Shown: positions 1 to 9,138, numbered from the stretch's first letter. The stretch: DNA of 34,974 nt from Ferruginibacter sp. (GCA_025350645.1 JANXXM010000024.1:1-34974), one strand, 5' to 3'. Notes: generated by a model not told the origin, from the sequence alone. Program-made: numbers and translations.

Positions 1-252
1 CTAGTAAATTGAGAGGACATGACTTTAGTACGAGAGGACCGAGTCGTATGTACCGCTGGTGTATCTGTTGTGCCGCCAGGTGCAATGCAGAGTAGCTACG
101 TACAGCAAGGATAAACGCTGAAAGCATCTAAGCGTGAAACCAACCTCAAGATGAGTTTACTTTTAAGGGTCGTCAAAGACTATGACGTTGATAGGCTATA
201 GGTATAAGGGTGGTAACATCGAAGCCGAGTAGTACTAATTGCCCGTAAGCTT
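1..252 (+). rRNA. 23S ribosomal RNA, 3' end (5' part outside window)
   Basis: This is the 3'-terminal part of a large-subunit rRNA gene on the plus strand. The universally conserved sarcin-ricin loop (AGTACGAGAGGACC) lies at 27-40. It is followed by the usual terminal helices, including the block around 225-250 (GTAGTACTAATTGCCCGTAAGC) that closes bacterial 23S molecules. The 5' end lies before the window. The 3' end is placed at about 252 from the closing-helix motif and could be off by several bases. The AT-rich stretch to about 346 is the 23S-5S spacer. It contains no tRNA. Confidence 0.96.
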
Positions 253-346
253 TATTTTTTATTTTCTTTATTGAAAATAGTCTTACTATCTTATACAACT
301 TATCCCAATATGTAATTTTATTTTTCGCTCTGCGAATTACCTTTTT

Positions 347-455
347 ATGGTGGTTTTGCCGAGGGTGTTCACCTCTTCCCATACCGAACAGAGAAGTTAA
401 GCCCCTCATGGCCCATGGTACTGCAAAGAAATGCGGGAGAGTAGGTAGCTGCCAT
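347..455 (+). rRNA. 5S ribosomal RNA
   Basis: This is a 5S rRNA of about 109 nt. Terminal helix I is visible: ATGGTGGT at 347-354 pairs with the segment ending GCTGCCAT at 448-455, allowing G-U pairs. The conserved internal core CCATACCGAACAGAGAAGTTAAGCC lies at about 378-403 and GGGAGAGTAGGTAG at about 434-447. It sits about 95 nt after the 23S gene and is followed directly by a terminator, so it is the last gene of the rRNA operon. Confidence 0.95.
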
Positions 456-464
456 ATTTATTTT

Positions 465-495
465 AAACCCTTTCATTTATGAAAGGGTTTTTTTG
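465..495 (+). terminator. Rho-independent terminator of the rRNA operon
   Basis: An 11-bp perfect stem (AAACCCTTTCA at 465-475 with TGAAAGGGTTT at 480-490) closes a 4-nt loop and runs into a T tract (488-494). It is 10 nt after the 5S rRNA and ends the rRNA operon. Confidence 0.9.
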
Positions 496-1094
496 TATTC
501 GTACTTACCAAAATTATAAACATTTTTTTGTGTGTTAATGCCTAGCTAGCATTTTCACAATTTTTAAATATGCTGAGAAGATTATAAATATCCAGCATAA
601 AAAAATCGGTACAATAGTATATCCTGCGTTTATAAATAATTTAAAAAGCCAATATTATGATGTTACCTTTTTGCCGATTATGATGTCAATAAATAACATT
701 CCTACCAATATTAAAATGGGATGAAAGCCTTGCCCCCGTTCGTATCAACGGTAACTATAATAAAGTAAGAAATACAATAATGCAAATCACTTAATCAAAT
801 AAATAAATGGGCATTTGTTGTTCTCCGCAACGATTGTGTTTTATATAACGGCAGGCATAAAAAGAGTAAATAATAAAATAACAACAATTTGTTTATTCGC
901 TTACATTGTTATTTACGTGAAATATTCACCAAGGCTTAGAACTTTTTTAGCCCACCATCTACAATACAGCAATACTAACTTAATTAAAACCTGATAATAA
1001 CATAATTTATAAAAAGTCATGTTATTTTTTTCAACTTTTTCAATTATTTCTTAACATAATAATTGTATTTTTATCATACTAAAACTAAAATACT
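491..1094. other. Intergenic region between the rRNA operon and susC
   Basis: About 600 nt of AT-rich DNA with frequent stops in all frames. I see no gene, tRNA or clear terminator here. A 10-bp direct repeat ATTATGATGT occurs at 654-663 and 677-686, and a weak TATGCTG/CAGCATA inverted repeat at 569-599; neither is strong. The susC promoter must lie in the right-hand part. TATTTTTA near 1066-1073 matches the Bacteroidota -7 box at seven of eight positions, but I cannot pair it with a convincing -33 box. Confidence 0.5.
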
Positions 1095-4000
1095 ATGATA
1101 AAAATCAAAATACTGCTGATTTTTTGCACATTATCTTTTTTTGCAAATGCTCAAACGAAAGAAGTATCTGGTAAAGTTAGCGACTCAAAAGACGGATCAA
1201 CTTTAGCAGGAGTAACAGTAAAAGCCAAAGCTGCTGCCAACACTACTGTAACAAAAACAGATGGTACATTTACATTAAACGTACCAGCAAATACCAAAGC
1301 ACTGGTTTTTTCCTATGTAGGTTTTAAGGTGCAGGAAAGAGCTATTGATAACGTGTCAAATGTTGAGCTTTCGCAGGCTGACAATTCTTTGTCTGAAGTA
1401 ATTGTGGTGGGTTTTGGTACAAAGGTAAAACGGGATTTAACTGGGTCAATAGCTAAAGTAAGCTCAAAAGATATTGCTGGTACACCAGCTATTTCTTTTG
1501 AAAGTGCTATACAGGGTCGTGCCGCAGGAGTTTTTGTTGAACAACAAAATGGAAAACTTGGACAGGGAATTAAGGTAAGGGTTCGCGGAGCAGCTTCAAT
1601 AAATGCAGGAGGAGACCCATTGTATGTTATTGACGGCATAACATTACAGAATAGTAGTCTATCCAGTAATGGCGCTGCAACAAATCCGTTGGCTGATATT
1701 AATGCGAGTGATATTGAGTCAATAGAAATATTAAAAGATGCTTCTGCTACTGCTATTTATGGGGCAAACGGATCTAACGGGGTTGTTTTAATAACCACAA
1801 AAAAAGGGAAAGTCGGCAAATCAAAAATCGAGTTTGGTTATTTCACCGGCACCCAAAAACCAACTCGAAAAAGAGATTTTTTGAATGCCCAGGAATACGT
1901 AGATTATTTTAGAATGGCTGCAGCCAATGCATTCAGATTAGACCCTTCATTTAATTATGTGACTTTTACCGAAAGTAGATTAAAAAGATATTCTGTAGGT
2001 AATGATGATTATAAAACTGCTAAAGTAAATACTGACTGGCAGGAGGAGGCTTTTCAAAAAGCACCCATAAGTCAATACGATATAAACTTTTCGGGTGGTA
2101 ATGAAAAGACTACCTTTTATATGGGCGGACAATTTATAGATCAAAAAGGAATTATAATCAGGAATAGCCTTAAGCGATATAGTGGAAGATTAAACCTTGA
2201 GCACAAAGTAAGAGATTGGTTATCCTTTGGTATGAATATGAGTTTTGTAAGATCTCAAAACAATAGAATTTCTAATGATAATGCTTTCTCTACGCCTTTG
2301 CAGATAGTTGCACTTTCTCCCATTACGCCTTTAATTGACCCAAGAACAGGATTAATAAGCGGGGCTTTGGATACACTAACAGGCAGACCAAATACTAATT
2401 TTCCGGTTTATTATAATCCATTGTTAAGTGCGGATAATGCATCTTACAAAACAATTGTAAACCGTACACTCGGTAATATATTTTCTACCATTAAACTTAC
2501 CAAAGGATTAAATTTCAGGTCAGAATTTGGTATTGATCAAACAAATCAAAACGAAGAAAGTTATAATGGCCGGTTAACTGCGAGAAATTTAGGGGTACAG
2601 AATGGTCAGGGTTTTGCTTCATCTGATGAAATACTTAACCTTACATTAAATAATTTCTTTCAATATAATAAATCATTCAACAGCAAAAATATTTTAGATG
2701 CTGTATTAGGTACGAGTTATCAAAAATATGATATCTCATCGCAAAGTTTAACTGGTGAGCAATTTCCCAGCGATGCATATAAAAAAATAAGCAGTGCTGC
2801 TTTACCAACATCAGCAAGTAGCTCTGGAACCGGCTTTAGATTGTTGTCTTATTTTGGAAGAGCAAACTACAAATTTAATGACCGCTATCTGCTTGCTCTA
2901 AGTGGCAGAATTGATGGATCTTCAAAATTTGGTGTAAATAATCAATATGGATTTTTTCCTGCTGCATCTATAGGATGGATAGTAACTGAAGAAAGGTTTT
3001 TACAAAATATTAACTGGCTAAGTTTTTTAAAATTAAAAGCAGGTTATGGAGAAACGGGTAACTCTTTAGGCATACCTAATTTTGCACCAAGAGATTTGTA
3101 TTCTGGTAATTCTCCTTACGGTGGTTTAGCAGGTCAACATCCTACACAATTGGGCAATAAAGATTTAAAGTGGGAGACAACTGGAAGCCTCGATCTTGGT
3201 ATCGAAGCCAATTTTTTTAAAAATAGAATATCTCTCGAATTTGATTATTATCAAAGAAAAACAAGGGATCTTTTGTTGAATGTAAATGTACAGGGAACAA
3301 GTGGATTTACTACACAATTCAGAAACGCTGGTAAATTAAATAATAAAGGAATCGAATTTACTTTAAATACAGAAAATATTGTAACAAGAAATTTTAGATG
3401 GTCAACTAACCTAAACTTTGCGGCAAATAAAAATAAAATAGTTGATTTGCAAGGCCAACAAATTGGCGCATTAAATAGGGCGAAAGAAGGTGAACCCTTA
3501 GGTGTTTTCTTTGCAAGAGAATTTGCCGGTGCTGACCCTGCAAACGGGGATGCACTGTATTATAAAAACATCACAGGTGCCGATGGAAAACTAGATAGAT
3601 CTACCACCAATGTTTATAATGATGCACAAGATGTTGTAATTGGTAACCCTAACCCCGATTTTATCTATGGAATAAAAAATAATTTTAGTTATAAAGGGTT
3701 GGATCTGGATGTTTTGCTACAGGGTGTTTATGGAAATGAAATTTTTAATGGTGGCGGCCAATATATGTCTGCAAGTGGTAGCAACGGTTTTGATAACCAA
3801 ACTCGTGATCAGCTTAATTCATGGAAGAAACCTGGGGATATAACACAGGTGCCCGAAGCAAGATTGTTTGCTGCTAATGGCACAGATAACTCAAGCCGGT
3901 ATATATCTGATGGGTCATACCTAAGAGTAAAAGCCGTTACATTAGGCTATAACTTACCAAAATCTCTTTTAACAAGGTTGCATATTGACAAAGCAAGGAT

Positions 4001-4160
4001 ATATGTAAGAGGTCAAAATTTATTTACTATTACCCATTATCAGGGTTGGGATCCTGAAGTAAATGCTGACTTTCAGGCAAGTGAAATTAACCAGGGACAA
4101 GATTTTTATTCTGCTCCACAGCTAAAAACTATTGTATTTGGAATAAACATTGGATTATAA
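1095..4160 (+). CDS. SusC/RagA family TonB-linked outer-membrane transporter
   Basis: A 1021-residue outer-membrane beta-barrel that imports an unknown oligomeric nutrient using TonB energy, with its SusD partner as lid. Residues 1-19 form a signal peptide ending ANA|Q. Residues about 23-95 are a carboxypeptidase-regulatory-like beta-sandwich typical of SusC. The plug follows (about 105-237), opening with SEVIVVGFG and ending in the SusC-diagnostic ATAIYGANGSNGVVLITTKKG. The rest is barrel, ending in the strand TIVFGINIGL. Length is normal for SusC. The gene is 18 nt upstream of susD and surely cotranscribed. No glycosidase, peptidase or sigma/anti-sigma pair adjoins it, so the substrate cannot be inferred. 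The start ATG is well supported by the signal peptide. Confidence 0.96.
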   Translation: MIKIKILLIFCTLSFFANAQTKEVSGKVSDSKDGSTLAGVTVKAKAAANTTVTKTDGTFTLNVPANTKALVFSYVGFKVQERAIDNVSNVELSQADNSLSEVIVVGFGTKVKRDLTGSIAKVSSKDIAGTPAISFESAIQGRAAGVFVEQQNGKLGQGIKVRVRGAASINAGGDPLYVIDGITLQNSSLSSNGAATNPLADINASDIESIEILKDASATAIYGANGSNGVVLITTKKGKVGKSKIEFGYFTGTQKPTRKRDFLNAQEYVDYFRMAAANAFRLDPSFNYVTFTESRLKRYSVGNDDYKTAKVNTDWQEEAFQKAPISQYDINFSGGNEKTTFYMGGQFIDQKGIIIRNSLKRYSGRLNLEHKVRDWLSFGMNMSFVRSQNNRISNDNAFSTPLQIVALSPITPLIDPRTGLISGALDTLTGRPNTNFPVYYNPLLSADNASYKTIVNRTLGNIFSTIKLTKGLNFRSEFGIDQTNQNEESYNGRLTARNLGVQNGQGFASSDEILNLTLNNFFQYNKSFNSKNILDAVLGTSYQKYDISSQSLTGEQFPSDAYKKISSAALPTSASSSGTGFRLLSYFGRANYKFNDRYLLALSGRIDGSSKFGVNNQYGFFPAASIGWIVTEERFLQNINWLSFLKLKAGYGETGNSLGIPNFAPRDLYSGNSPYGGLAGQHPTQLGNKDLKWETTGSLDLGIEANFFKNRISLEFDYYQRKTRDLLLNVNVQGTSGFTTQFRNAGKLNNKGIEFTLNTENIVTRNFRWSTNLNFAANKNKIVDLQGQQIGALNRAKEGEPLGVFFAREFAGADPANGDALYYKNITGADGKLDRSTTNVYNDAQDVVIGNPNPDFIYGIKNNFSYKGLDLDVLLQGVYGNEIFNGGGQYMSASGSNGFDNQTRDQLNSWKKPGDITQVPEARLFAANGTDNSSRYISDGSYLRVKAVTLGYNLPKSLLTRLHIDKARIYVRGQNLFTITHYQGWDPEVNADFQASEINQGQDFYSAPQLKTIVFGINIGL

Positions 4161-4178
4161 AAAAGAAAAAAAGAAATT

Positions 4179-5513
4179 ATGAAAAATAAAATAATTTTAA
4201 TACTTATAGCAGGTTTACTTATCATACTTGGTTGTACAAAACCTTTGGATGTTATACCAACACAAAGTATAGATGTAAACAATGCATTACAAACCAGCAG
4301 TGATGTGCAGGTGGCACTTGTAGGCTGTTATGCTGATATGGGAGCTGCTGACCTTTATGGTGGCAGGGTTTATGTCAATACAGAATTACTAGGTAACAGT
4401 AATGAAATTAGCTGGGCAGGTACTTTTCAGGGGCTCACCCAAATTTTTAATAAAACAATACCGGTTGATAATTTATTTGTTACCAATACATGGCTCACAG
4501 GTTACAGAACTATTAATGATGTAAATAATGTTTTAAGTGCATTAAATGTAGTATCAGCAGCACAGGTTAACAGGGTGGAAGGAGAAGCGAAATTTATAAG
4601 AGGTACTGTATATTTTGATTTGGTAAGACTTTTTGGAAAGGCCTGGAATGATGGAACGCCGGGTAACAATCCCGGTTTGCCATTGGTGCTAACGCCCACC
4701 AGAGGTATAACCCAGGAAAGTAATGTAGCACGAAGTAGCGTTTTACAGGTATACGATCATGTAATAAAAGATTTAACAGAGGCTGAAACTAAGTTGCCCT
4801 TATCAAACGGGTTTTTTGCAACAAAAAATGCTGCATCTGCTATGCTTGCCCGAGTTTATTTACAAAAAGGAGATTATGTTAATGCACTACAGGCTGCAAA
4901 CAGGGTTATCATTTCTAACAGGCAGCAATTAAACCAGTCTTACGCCGATGAATTTCCTTATGACCCCAATGGTCCCGTTTCCATAGGTAATACACAGGAA
5001 GATATTTTTATGATGCAGGTTAATGCCACACAAGGTGTTAATGATTTTAATACCTTCTTTTCTTTAAATGGTAGAGGTGATATTACCATTACCAATAATC
5101 ATTTAGCATTGTATGAAGCCGGAGACCAGCGAAAGGCACTTTTTGATGTTGATGTTACAACTAAGTATGATAATGCTTATGGTAATATACACATAAGCCG
5201 TTTGGCAGAAATGTATTTAATAAGAGCCGAAAGTAATTTCAGGTTAGTGTCTGCACTAGGTGCAACCCCATTGGCAGATGTAAATAGAATACGGAGCAGA
5301 GCAGGTTTGCCTGCTTTATTAGTAGTAACCCTGGCAAATATTTTAAAAGAAAGAAAATTGGAGTTAGCTTTTGAAGGATTTGCTTTGCATGATGCAAAGA
5401 GACTTCAAAATAGCGTTGGTGCTCTTTCTTTCAACTCTACAAAATTGGTATATCCAATTCCAGAAAGAGAGATAAGAGTTAACAGCAGCCTGATTCAAAA
5501 TGCAGGTTATTGA
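4179..5513 (+). CDS. SusD/RagB family nutrient-binding outer-membrane lipoprotein
   Basis: A 444-residue surface lipoprotein that binds substrate and caps the SusC channel encoded just upstream. The N-terminus has a lipoprotein signal with lipobox LIILGC; Cys19 is the predicted lipidated residue. The body shows SusD features: the SusD-like N-terminal region with TYFDLVRLFGKAW-type helix (about 146-158, here as VYFDLVRLFGKAW), TPR-like helices (AMLARVYLQKGDY), and the C-terminal RxxLAFEG helix with ...ypIPERE...N..L.QNAGY. It is shorter than many SusD proteins (often about 500-550 residues), with little sequence between the TPR core and the C-terminal motif. This may favour a small ligand, but that is inference. 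Confidence 0.95.
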   Translation: MKNKIILILIAGLLIILGCTKPLDVIPTQSIDVNNALQTSSDVQVALVGCYADMGAADLYGGRVYVNTELLGNSNEISWAGTFQGLTQIFNKTIPVDNLFVTNTWLTGYRTINDVNNVLSALNVVSAAQVNRVEGEAKFIRGTVYFDLVRLFGKAWNDGTPGNNPGLPLVLTPTRGITQESNVARSSVLQVYDHVIKDLTEAETKLPLSNGFFATKNAASAMLARVYLQKGDYVNALQAANRVIISNRQQLNQSYADEFPYDPNGPVSIGNTQEDIFMMQVNATQGVNDFNTFFSLNGRGDITITNNHLALYEAGDQRKALFDVDVTTKYDNAYGNIHISRLAEMYLIRAESNFRLVSALGATPLADVNRIRSRAGLPALLVVTLANILKERKLELAFEGFALHDAKRLQNSVGALSFNSTKLVYPIPEREIRVNSSLIQNAGY

Positions 5514-5540
5514 TATTATTTAACTTAGCAGATAGAATTA

Positions 5541-5576
5541 ACAAATCGCTTCTTATTAAAGGAGCGATTTGTCTTT
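5541..5576 (+). terminator. Terminator-like hairpin after susD
   Basis: A perfect 10-bp stem (ACAAATCGCT at 5541-5550 with AGCGATTTGT at 5563-5572) with a 12-nt loop, 28 nt after the susD stop. The trailing T run is short (GTCTTTATG), so the hairpin is clearer than the T tract. It lies between convergent genes and could serve either. Confidence 0.65.
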
Positions 5577-5838
5577 ATGAAAAACAAACTAGTTAGATGA
5601 ATATGGGATGAGGATAACCTACTAACACAAAAAGAATAGATTACAGATCTCTACATCCTCTTTATTCGTGGCGTTCCAAGTTATTATTAAGTATAAAACT
5701 CTCGAATGAAATGTATGAGGGCTTTCTCACATATACAATCAACCTGTATAGCTATAAGGCTCAATAGAAGATAGTTAGATCTAACTATTGCATTAAAGTA
5801 AATTATATATTGGTTATCGTTTTGTCCTAAAATTATAC
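5577..5838. other. Convergent intergenic region with an 18-nt perfect palindrome
   Basis: No gene is seen between the susD hairpin and the LolA-like gene. The only striking element is the perfect palindrome ATAGTTAGATCTAACTAT at 5771-5788. Both flanking genes end here, so this is not an obvious promoter region. Confidence 0.5.
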
Positions 5839-6540
5839 CTACTTATTTAAAAAGATTGTATCATCTACTCCCTTGTTAATGGTATATGATTTAAAAACAA
5901 GTTCTGCTTTTCCTTTCTTTCTTTTTTCCGGATCTTTTTCTTTTGGCATATTTGGGGCTGCGCCATCATCAAAGTCGAAAGTAACTCCCTTAGGTAACTT
6001 GTAATCTTTTGCATTAAAAGAAAAAATTAATTTATCTGGCAAGCCAAATGCTGCATAAGTGCCGTACGTCATTTCTAATGCATACGTTCCATTATCTCTT
6101 GTAGTAGTTTCAGCTTTTAGAATTAAACTTCTTGCCTCATCAATGTATACTGTACTTAGTATTACATCACCCGTTTTATCTGCAGGTAATAAGGTAGCTA
6201 CTCTTACTACTATTCCTTTTATATTATCAGTACCGGCATCTATTACTTTAAATTTATCGCTGCCGGTAAGGTTATTTAAATTTAAACTTACTGCACCTTT
6301 AGGTATAAAAGAAATGCCCCGCTCACTTTTAAGTTTTAGTTTATTAGGCTTTTTAAAATAGATTTTCACTTTTGCAATGGGCACTTTTAAGAACGCCACA
6401 TTGGTTTTCATTACAGCACTAGCTTCATAATCATTCACCGTTTCAATTTTTGCTTTTGCTTTATTGAGTAACGTATTTATATCTTGCGCTTGTACAAAAC
6501 CTGTGCTTAAGAGTAAGCATACTATTAATAATTTCTTCAT
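5839..6540 (-). CDS. LolA-like periplasmic lipoprotein-carrier / outer-membrane lipoprotein-sorting protein
   Basis: A 233-residue exported protein. Residues 1-18 are a Sec signal peptide (ends VQA|Q). The mature part begins with INTLLNKAKAKIETVNDYEAS and continues with IYFKKPNKLKLKSERG, the pattern of the LolA/LolB-fold superfamily, in which an incomplete beta-barrel holds a lipid or lipoprotein acyl chain in the periplasm. A charged, Lys/Glu-rich insertion (PKEKDPEKRKKGK) lies near residues 199-214. It is 154 nt downstream of the ABC-2 exporter genes and on the same strand, so it might hand on what that exporter releases; this is inference. The call rests on fold-level resemblance, and it could equally be a different LolA-like carrier. 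Confidence 0.65.
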   Translation of the reverse strand: MKKLLIVCLLLSTGFVQAQDINTLLNKAKAKIETVNDYEASAVMKTNVAFLKVPIAKVKIYFKKPNKLKLKSERGISFIPKGAVSLNLNNLTGSDKFKVIDAGTDNIKGIVVRVATLLPADKTGDVILSTVYIDEARSLILKAETTTRDNGTYALEMTYGTYAAFGLPDKLIFSFNAKDYKLPKGVTFDFDDGAAPNMPKEKDPEKRKKGKAELVFKSYTINKGVDDTIFLNK

Positions 6541-6694
6541 TATTTTATTTAATCTTAAATAATATTATTTAATTTACCGTATACGAATCAATGTTTTTAA
6601 AAAGATAAAACTTAGGGAGTAGTTTGTTAAAGTATATGATCCTCACAACGATAAAAGAGAACGCTTACCCCATTAATTCTGATAAATAATTTCA

Positions 6695-7594
6695 TTAACT
6701 CAAAATATCTTTCTTTTTAAAAAAGAACACTGCTGCGCCAAAGAAAACACCAATATGGGCAAACAAAATAAATAAACTGTTTCTTATAGAAGCCCAGTTT
6801 TCCATACTGCCTTTTATGGGTACATTTTCTGCATCATAAGCTATATAGAAAAAACCTTTCCACCCTACAAGATAAGAAGTGAAAAGCCAAGGTTTTATCG
6901 TTCTATCAATAATGGGTACGTTAAGGTTGGAAATGATGGTACAAACAATAACAATGCACACTGTAGCCACTATTGGCCCAATAGAATTTTCTGCAAAAAC
7001 AGATAATAATAGCGCCAGTGCTGCAATTACGGTTAAAGCTATGGCTGCGTATACAAATGCTGCAAGGTATCGCCACATAACATCATCCTGCGTTATTTGT
7101 AAAATTTCCGACTCCCCATTTTTAGACCTGAAAACCAATAAATCATTGGTACCAAAAATAATCATGCTTAAAAATAAAGCAAGCAAAGCCATAAATACTA
7201 ATAACGCAACAGTGTAAATAATAGAAGCTAAAAACTTTACACCAATGATTTTTTGACGGCTGATGGGCTTTGTTAGTAATAACCTTAATGTACCCATATT
7301 TGCTTCTCCACTAATAGCATCGCCTGCCACTAGTGCAACTAAAATGGGCACTTGTATTAATAGTGTGTTTAAAATCATGTAACACATAAAATACCCATTA
7401 ATAACATTGCCTTTGTCTACCGCAAATGTATCATCCACATTTTGTAATAATATATTAAGGTAACCAGGGTCTGCTTTAAATGCTGCCTGTATAATGAGCA
7501 CAATACCAGCAATAGCAATAAATGCAATATACGTTCTTGGCCTTTTAGATATTTTGTACAATTCAATTTGTAAAAGGCTCCACATGTGTATCAT
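6695..7594 (-). CDS. ABC-2 type transporter permease subunit
   Basis: A 299-residue integral membrane protein with about six hydrophobic segments, the first at about residues 20-40. The second segment is followed by AGDAISGEANMGTLRLLLTKPISRQKIIGVKFL (about 87-119), a motif typical of ABC-2 permeases of the NatB/bacitracin-export type. It pairs with the ATPase encoded just upstream. The reading frames overlap by 32 nt (7563-7594), or 23 nt if Met4 is the true start; translational coupling is likely. Substrate unknown: sodium, antibiotic or lipid export are all seen in this family. Confidence 0.9.
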   Translation of the reverse strand: MIHMWSLLQIELYKISKRPRTYIAFIAIAGIVLIIQAAFKADPGYLNILLQNVDDTFAVDKGNVINGYFMCYMILNTLLIQVPILVALVAGDAISGEANMGTLRLLLTKPISRQKIIGVKFLASIIYTVALLVFMALLALFLSMIIFGTNDLLVFRSKNGESEILQITQDDVMWRYLAAFVYAAIALTVIAALALLLSVFAENSIGPIVATVCIVIVCTIISNLNVPIIDRTIKPWLFTSYLVGWKGFFYIAYDAENVPIKGSMENWASIRNSLFILFAHIGVFFGAAVFFFKKKDILS

Positions 7595-8495
7595 TATTGG
7601 TAAGTGATAAAAAATAATCTTCTAGAGAGTGGCGGGGTTGCAGCGCAAGTACGCCTATATCCATATTGGAAAGAGATGATGCTAATGATGGTATATCATT
7701 TTTATTTAGTCGTAGCCTAATGTACCTGCCATTGTTTTCTAAGAAATTTGCCCATTTGCTTTGTTCTAATTTGTAAAGAGCGTCAGCATCATTGGTAGTT
7801 TCTATCTGTAATAAAGTATTTGCCGGGTCCAGCAATTCTTTTACATTTCCTTCAACAACTTTTTTGCCTTTATGAATAATGATCATTCTATTGGCTACTA
7901 CTTCTATTTCGTTTAATAAATGTGAGGACACAATTACTGTTTTACCCATTTCTTTGCTTAAACGAAGAATCATATTTCGCATATCTGCAATGCCTTGAGG
8001 GTCTAAACCATTAGTAGGCTCGTCTAAGATTACCAATTTTGGTTCGTGTATAAGTGCAATGGCAATACCAAGGCGTTGTTTCATTCCCTGGCTAAAGGTC
8101 TTTACTTTACTTTGGTATCTATCCGCAAGGCCAGCAGTTTCCAACTGCTGCATTATTACTGTACGAGAAGCTTTTATACCACTCATTTTTGCGAAAATGC
8201 GTAAATTATCGTAAGCGGATAGGTATTTATACAGATCTGGGCGCTCTATTATTGCACCCGTTTGCCGTAACATCTCGTTTTTATCATGATCAATATTTTT
8301 TTCAAAATATTCAATCGTACCATTTGTAGGAGTAATTAATTTAAGTAACATGCGGAGGGTAGTAGATTTACCTGCTCCATTTTGACCGAGAAAACCATAT
8401 ACATCTCCCTGATTTACAGTGAATGATAAGTTGGTTACTGCATTGGTGTCCTTAAACTTTTTGGAAAGGTTTGTAACCTTAAGCATCAAATTCAT
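7563..8495 (-). CDS. ABC transporter ATP-binding protein (NatA/CcmA-like)
   Basis: A 310-residue ATPase subunit for the ABC-2 permease that overlaps its 3' end. Visible motifs: Walker A GQNGAGKST (37-45), Q-loop region AIIERPDLYKYLSAYDNL (81-98), signature FSQGMKQR (134-141), Walker B LVILDEPTNGLDP (154-166) and H-loop His192 in VSSHLL. All catalytic residues are present. The C-terminal 90 residues after the nucleotide-binding domain are the usual extension of single-domain export ATPases of this type. Met1 or Met4 could start translation; both fit. The upstream minus-strand sequence has TATATTTT at about 8528-8535, one base from the Bacteroidota -7 box. Confidence 0.95.
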   Translation of the reverse strand: MNLMLKVTNLSKKFKDTNAVTNLSFTVNQGDVYGFLGQNGAGKSTTLRMLLKLITPTNGTIEYFEKNIDHDKNEMLRQTGAIIERPDLYKYLSAYDNLRIFAKMSGIKASRTVIMQQLETAGLADRYQSKVKTFSQGMKQRLGIAIALIHEPKLVILDEPTNGLDPQGIADMRNMILRLSKEMGKTVIVSSHLLNEIEVVANRMIIIHKGKKVVEGNVKELLDPANTLLQIETTNDADALYKLEQSKWANFLENNGRYIRLRLNKNDIPSLASSLSNMDIGVLALQPRHSLEDYFLSLTNNDTHVEPFTN

Positions 8496-8561
8496 AGCGT
8501 AAAAGTACTCTCTAATTTTCGGGTAAAAATATATTTTTTAAAAAATAAAACGTAAAAACAC

Positions 8562-8590
8562 TTGTTTTATAAAATCTCTTCCTATATTTG
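8562..8590 (+). promoter_or_regulatory. Bacteroidota-type promoter for the 108-residue secreted protein gene
   Basis: TATATTTG at 8583-8590 exactly fits the TAnnTTTG -7 box of Bacteroidota. A TTG at 8562-8564 lies 18 nt upstream, close to the usual -33 spacing. It would give a 5' UTR of roughly 110 nt before the ATG at 8709, unusually long beside the other genes here. Confidence 0.65.
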
Positions 8591-8708
8591 TTCTACCAAT
8601 TAGAAGTTTTACTACAGATAGTAACAATAATTCTCTCTTAAACTAAAACTTAATTGATCCACTTTTACTCTGATAAACTGTTTTAATAACAATAAAAAAC
8701 AGTCTACG

Positions 8709-9035
8709 ATGAAATTCTTACTAACAATTATCGCAATAATTCTTGTAGTTTTTAATGTATCTGCTAAATCAGTAGAAGACATAAAGTTAGGTACAAATAT
8801 TACAACTAAGAAAGTAGAAGTAAGGTTTACTTCAAAATTTAAGAAAAATACAGCAGCTACTTTTACAGTTACCAATGCAGATGGAGTAATAGTAAGTATG
8901 CAAACCTCTCAACTTGTTTTTGGTGCAAACAGTATATGTATGTGCGATACAATGGAACTTGCAGAAGGTACTTATATAGTTACGATGGTTTCAAAAAACA
9001 AAATACGTACAACTCAGTTTATTATCTGGAAATAA
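8709..9035 (+). CDS. Small secreted beta-sandwich-like protein of unknown function
   Basis: A 108-residue protein with a clear Sec signal peptide (residues 1-19, ends VSA|K). The mature part of about 89 residues alternates hydrophobic and polar residues with turns (VEVRFTSKFKKNTAATFTVTN, EGTYIVTMVSKNKIRTTQFIIWK). This suggests a single Ig-like beta-sandwich, resembling the C-terminal domains and DUF3244-like small proteins of Bacteroidota. There is a CxC pair (CMC, about residues 77-79). It stands alone, with its own promoter and terminator. No function can be assigned. It could be a periplasmic or surface protein of the T9SS C-terminal-domain-like fold. Confidence 0.75.
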   Translation: MKFLLTIIAIILVVFNVSAKSVEDIKLGTNITTKKVEVRFTSKFKKNTAATFTVTNADGVIVSMQTSQLVFGANSICMCDTMELAEGTYIVTMVSKNKIRTTQFIIWK

Positions 9036-9094
9036 TCATCTACCTCAGTTATTATAATTCATAGTTACGTTTTTACAAACTATGAATTTCCCAC

Positions 9095-9128
9095 AATGCC
9101 ACTTCCCTAAAGAGTGGCATTATTTTTT
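9095..9128 (+). terminator. Rho-independent terminator
   Basis: A perfect 9-bp stem (AATGCCACT at 9095-9103, AGTGGCATT at 9113-9121) with a 9-nt loop, followed by ATTTTTT. It is oriented to end the small secreted protein gene and stops 11 nt short of the convergent regulator gene. Confidence 0.85.
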
Positions 9129-9138
9129 GGCACTTATG

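Noticed and set aside
173-409. Open frame on the minus strand across the rRNA region.
   Set aside because: It lies antisense to the 23S end and 5S rRNA, which fully explain the sequence.
654-686. 10-bp direct repeat ATTATGATGT in the region after the rRNA operon.
   Set aside because: Too short and AT-rich to distinguish from chance; no att-site or mobile gene nearby.
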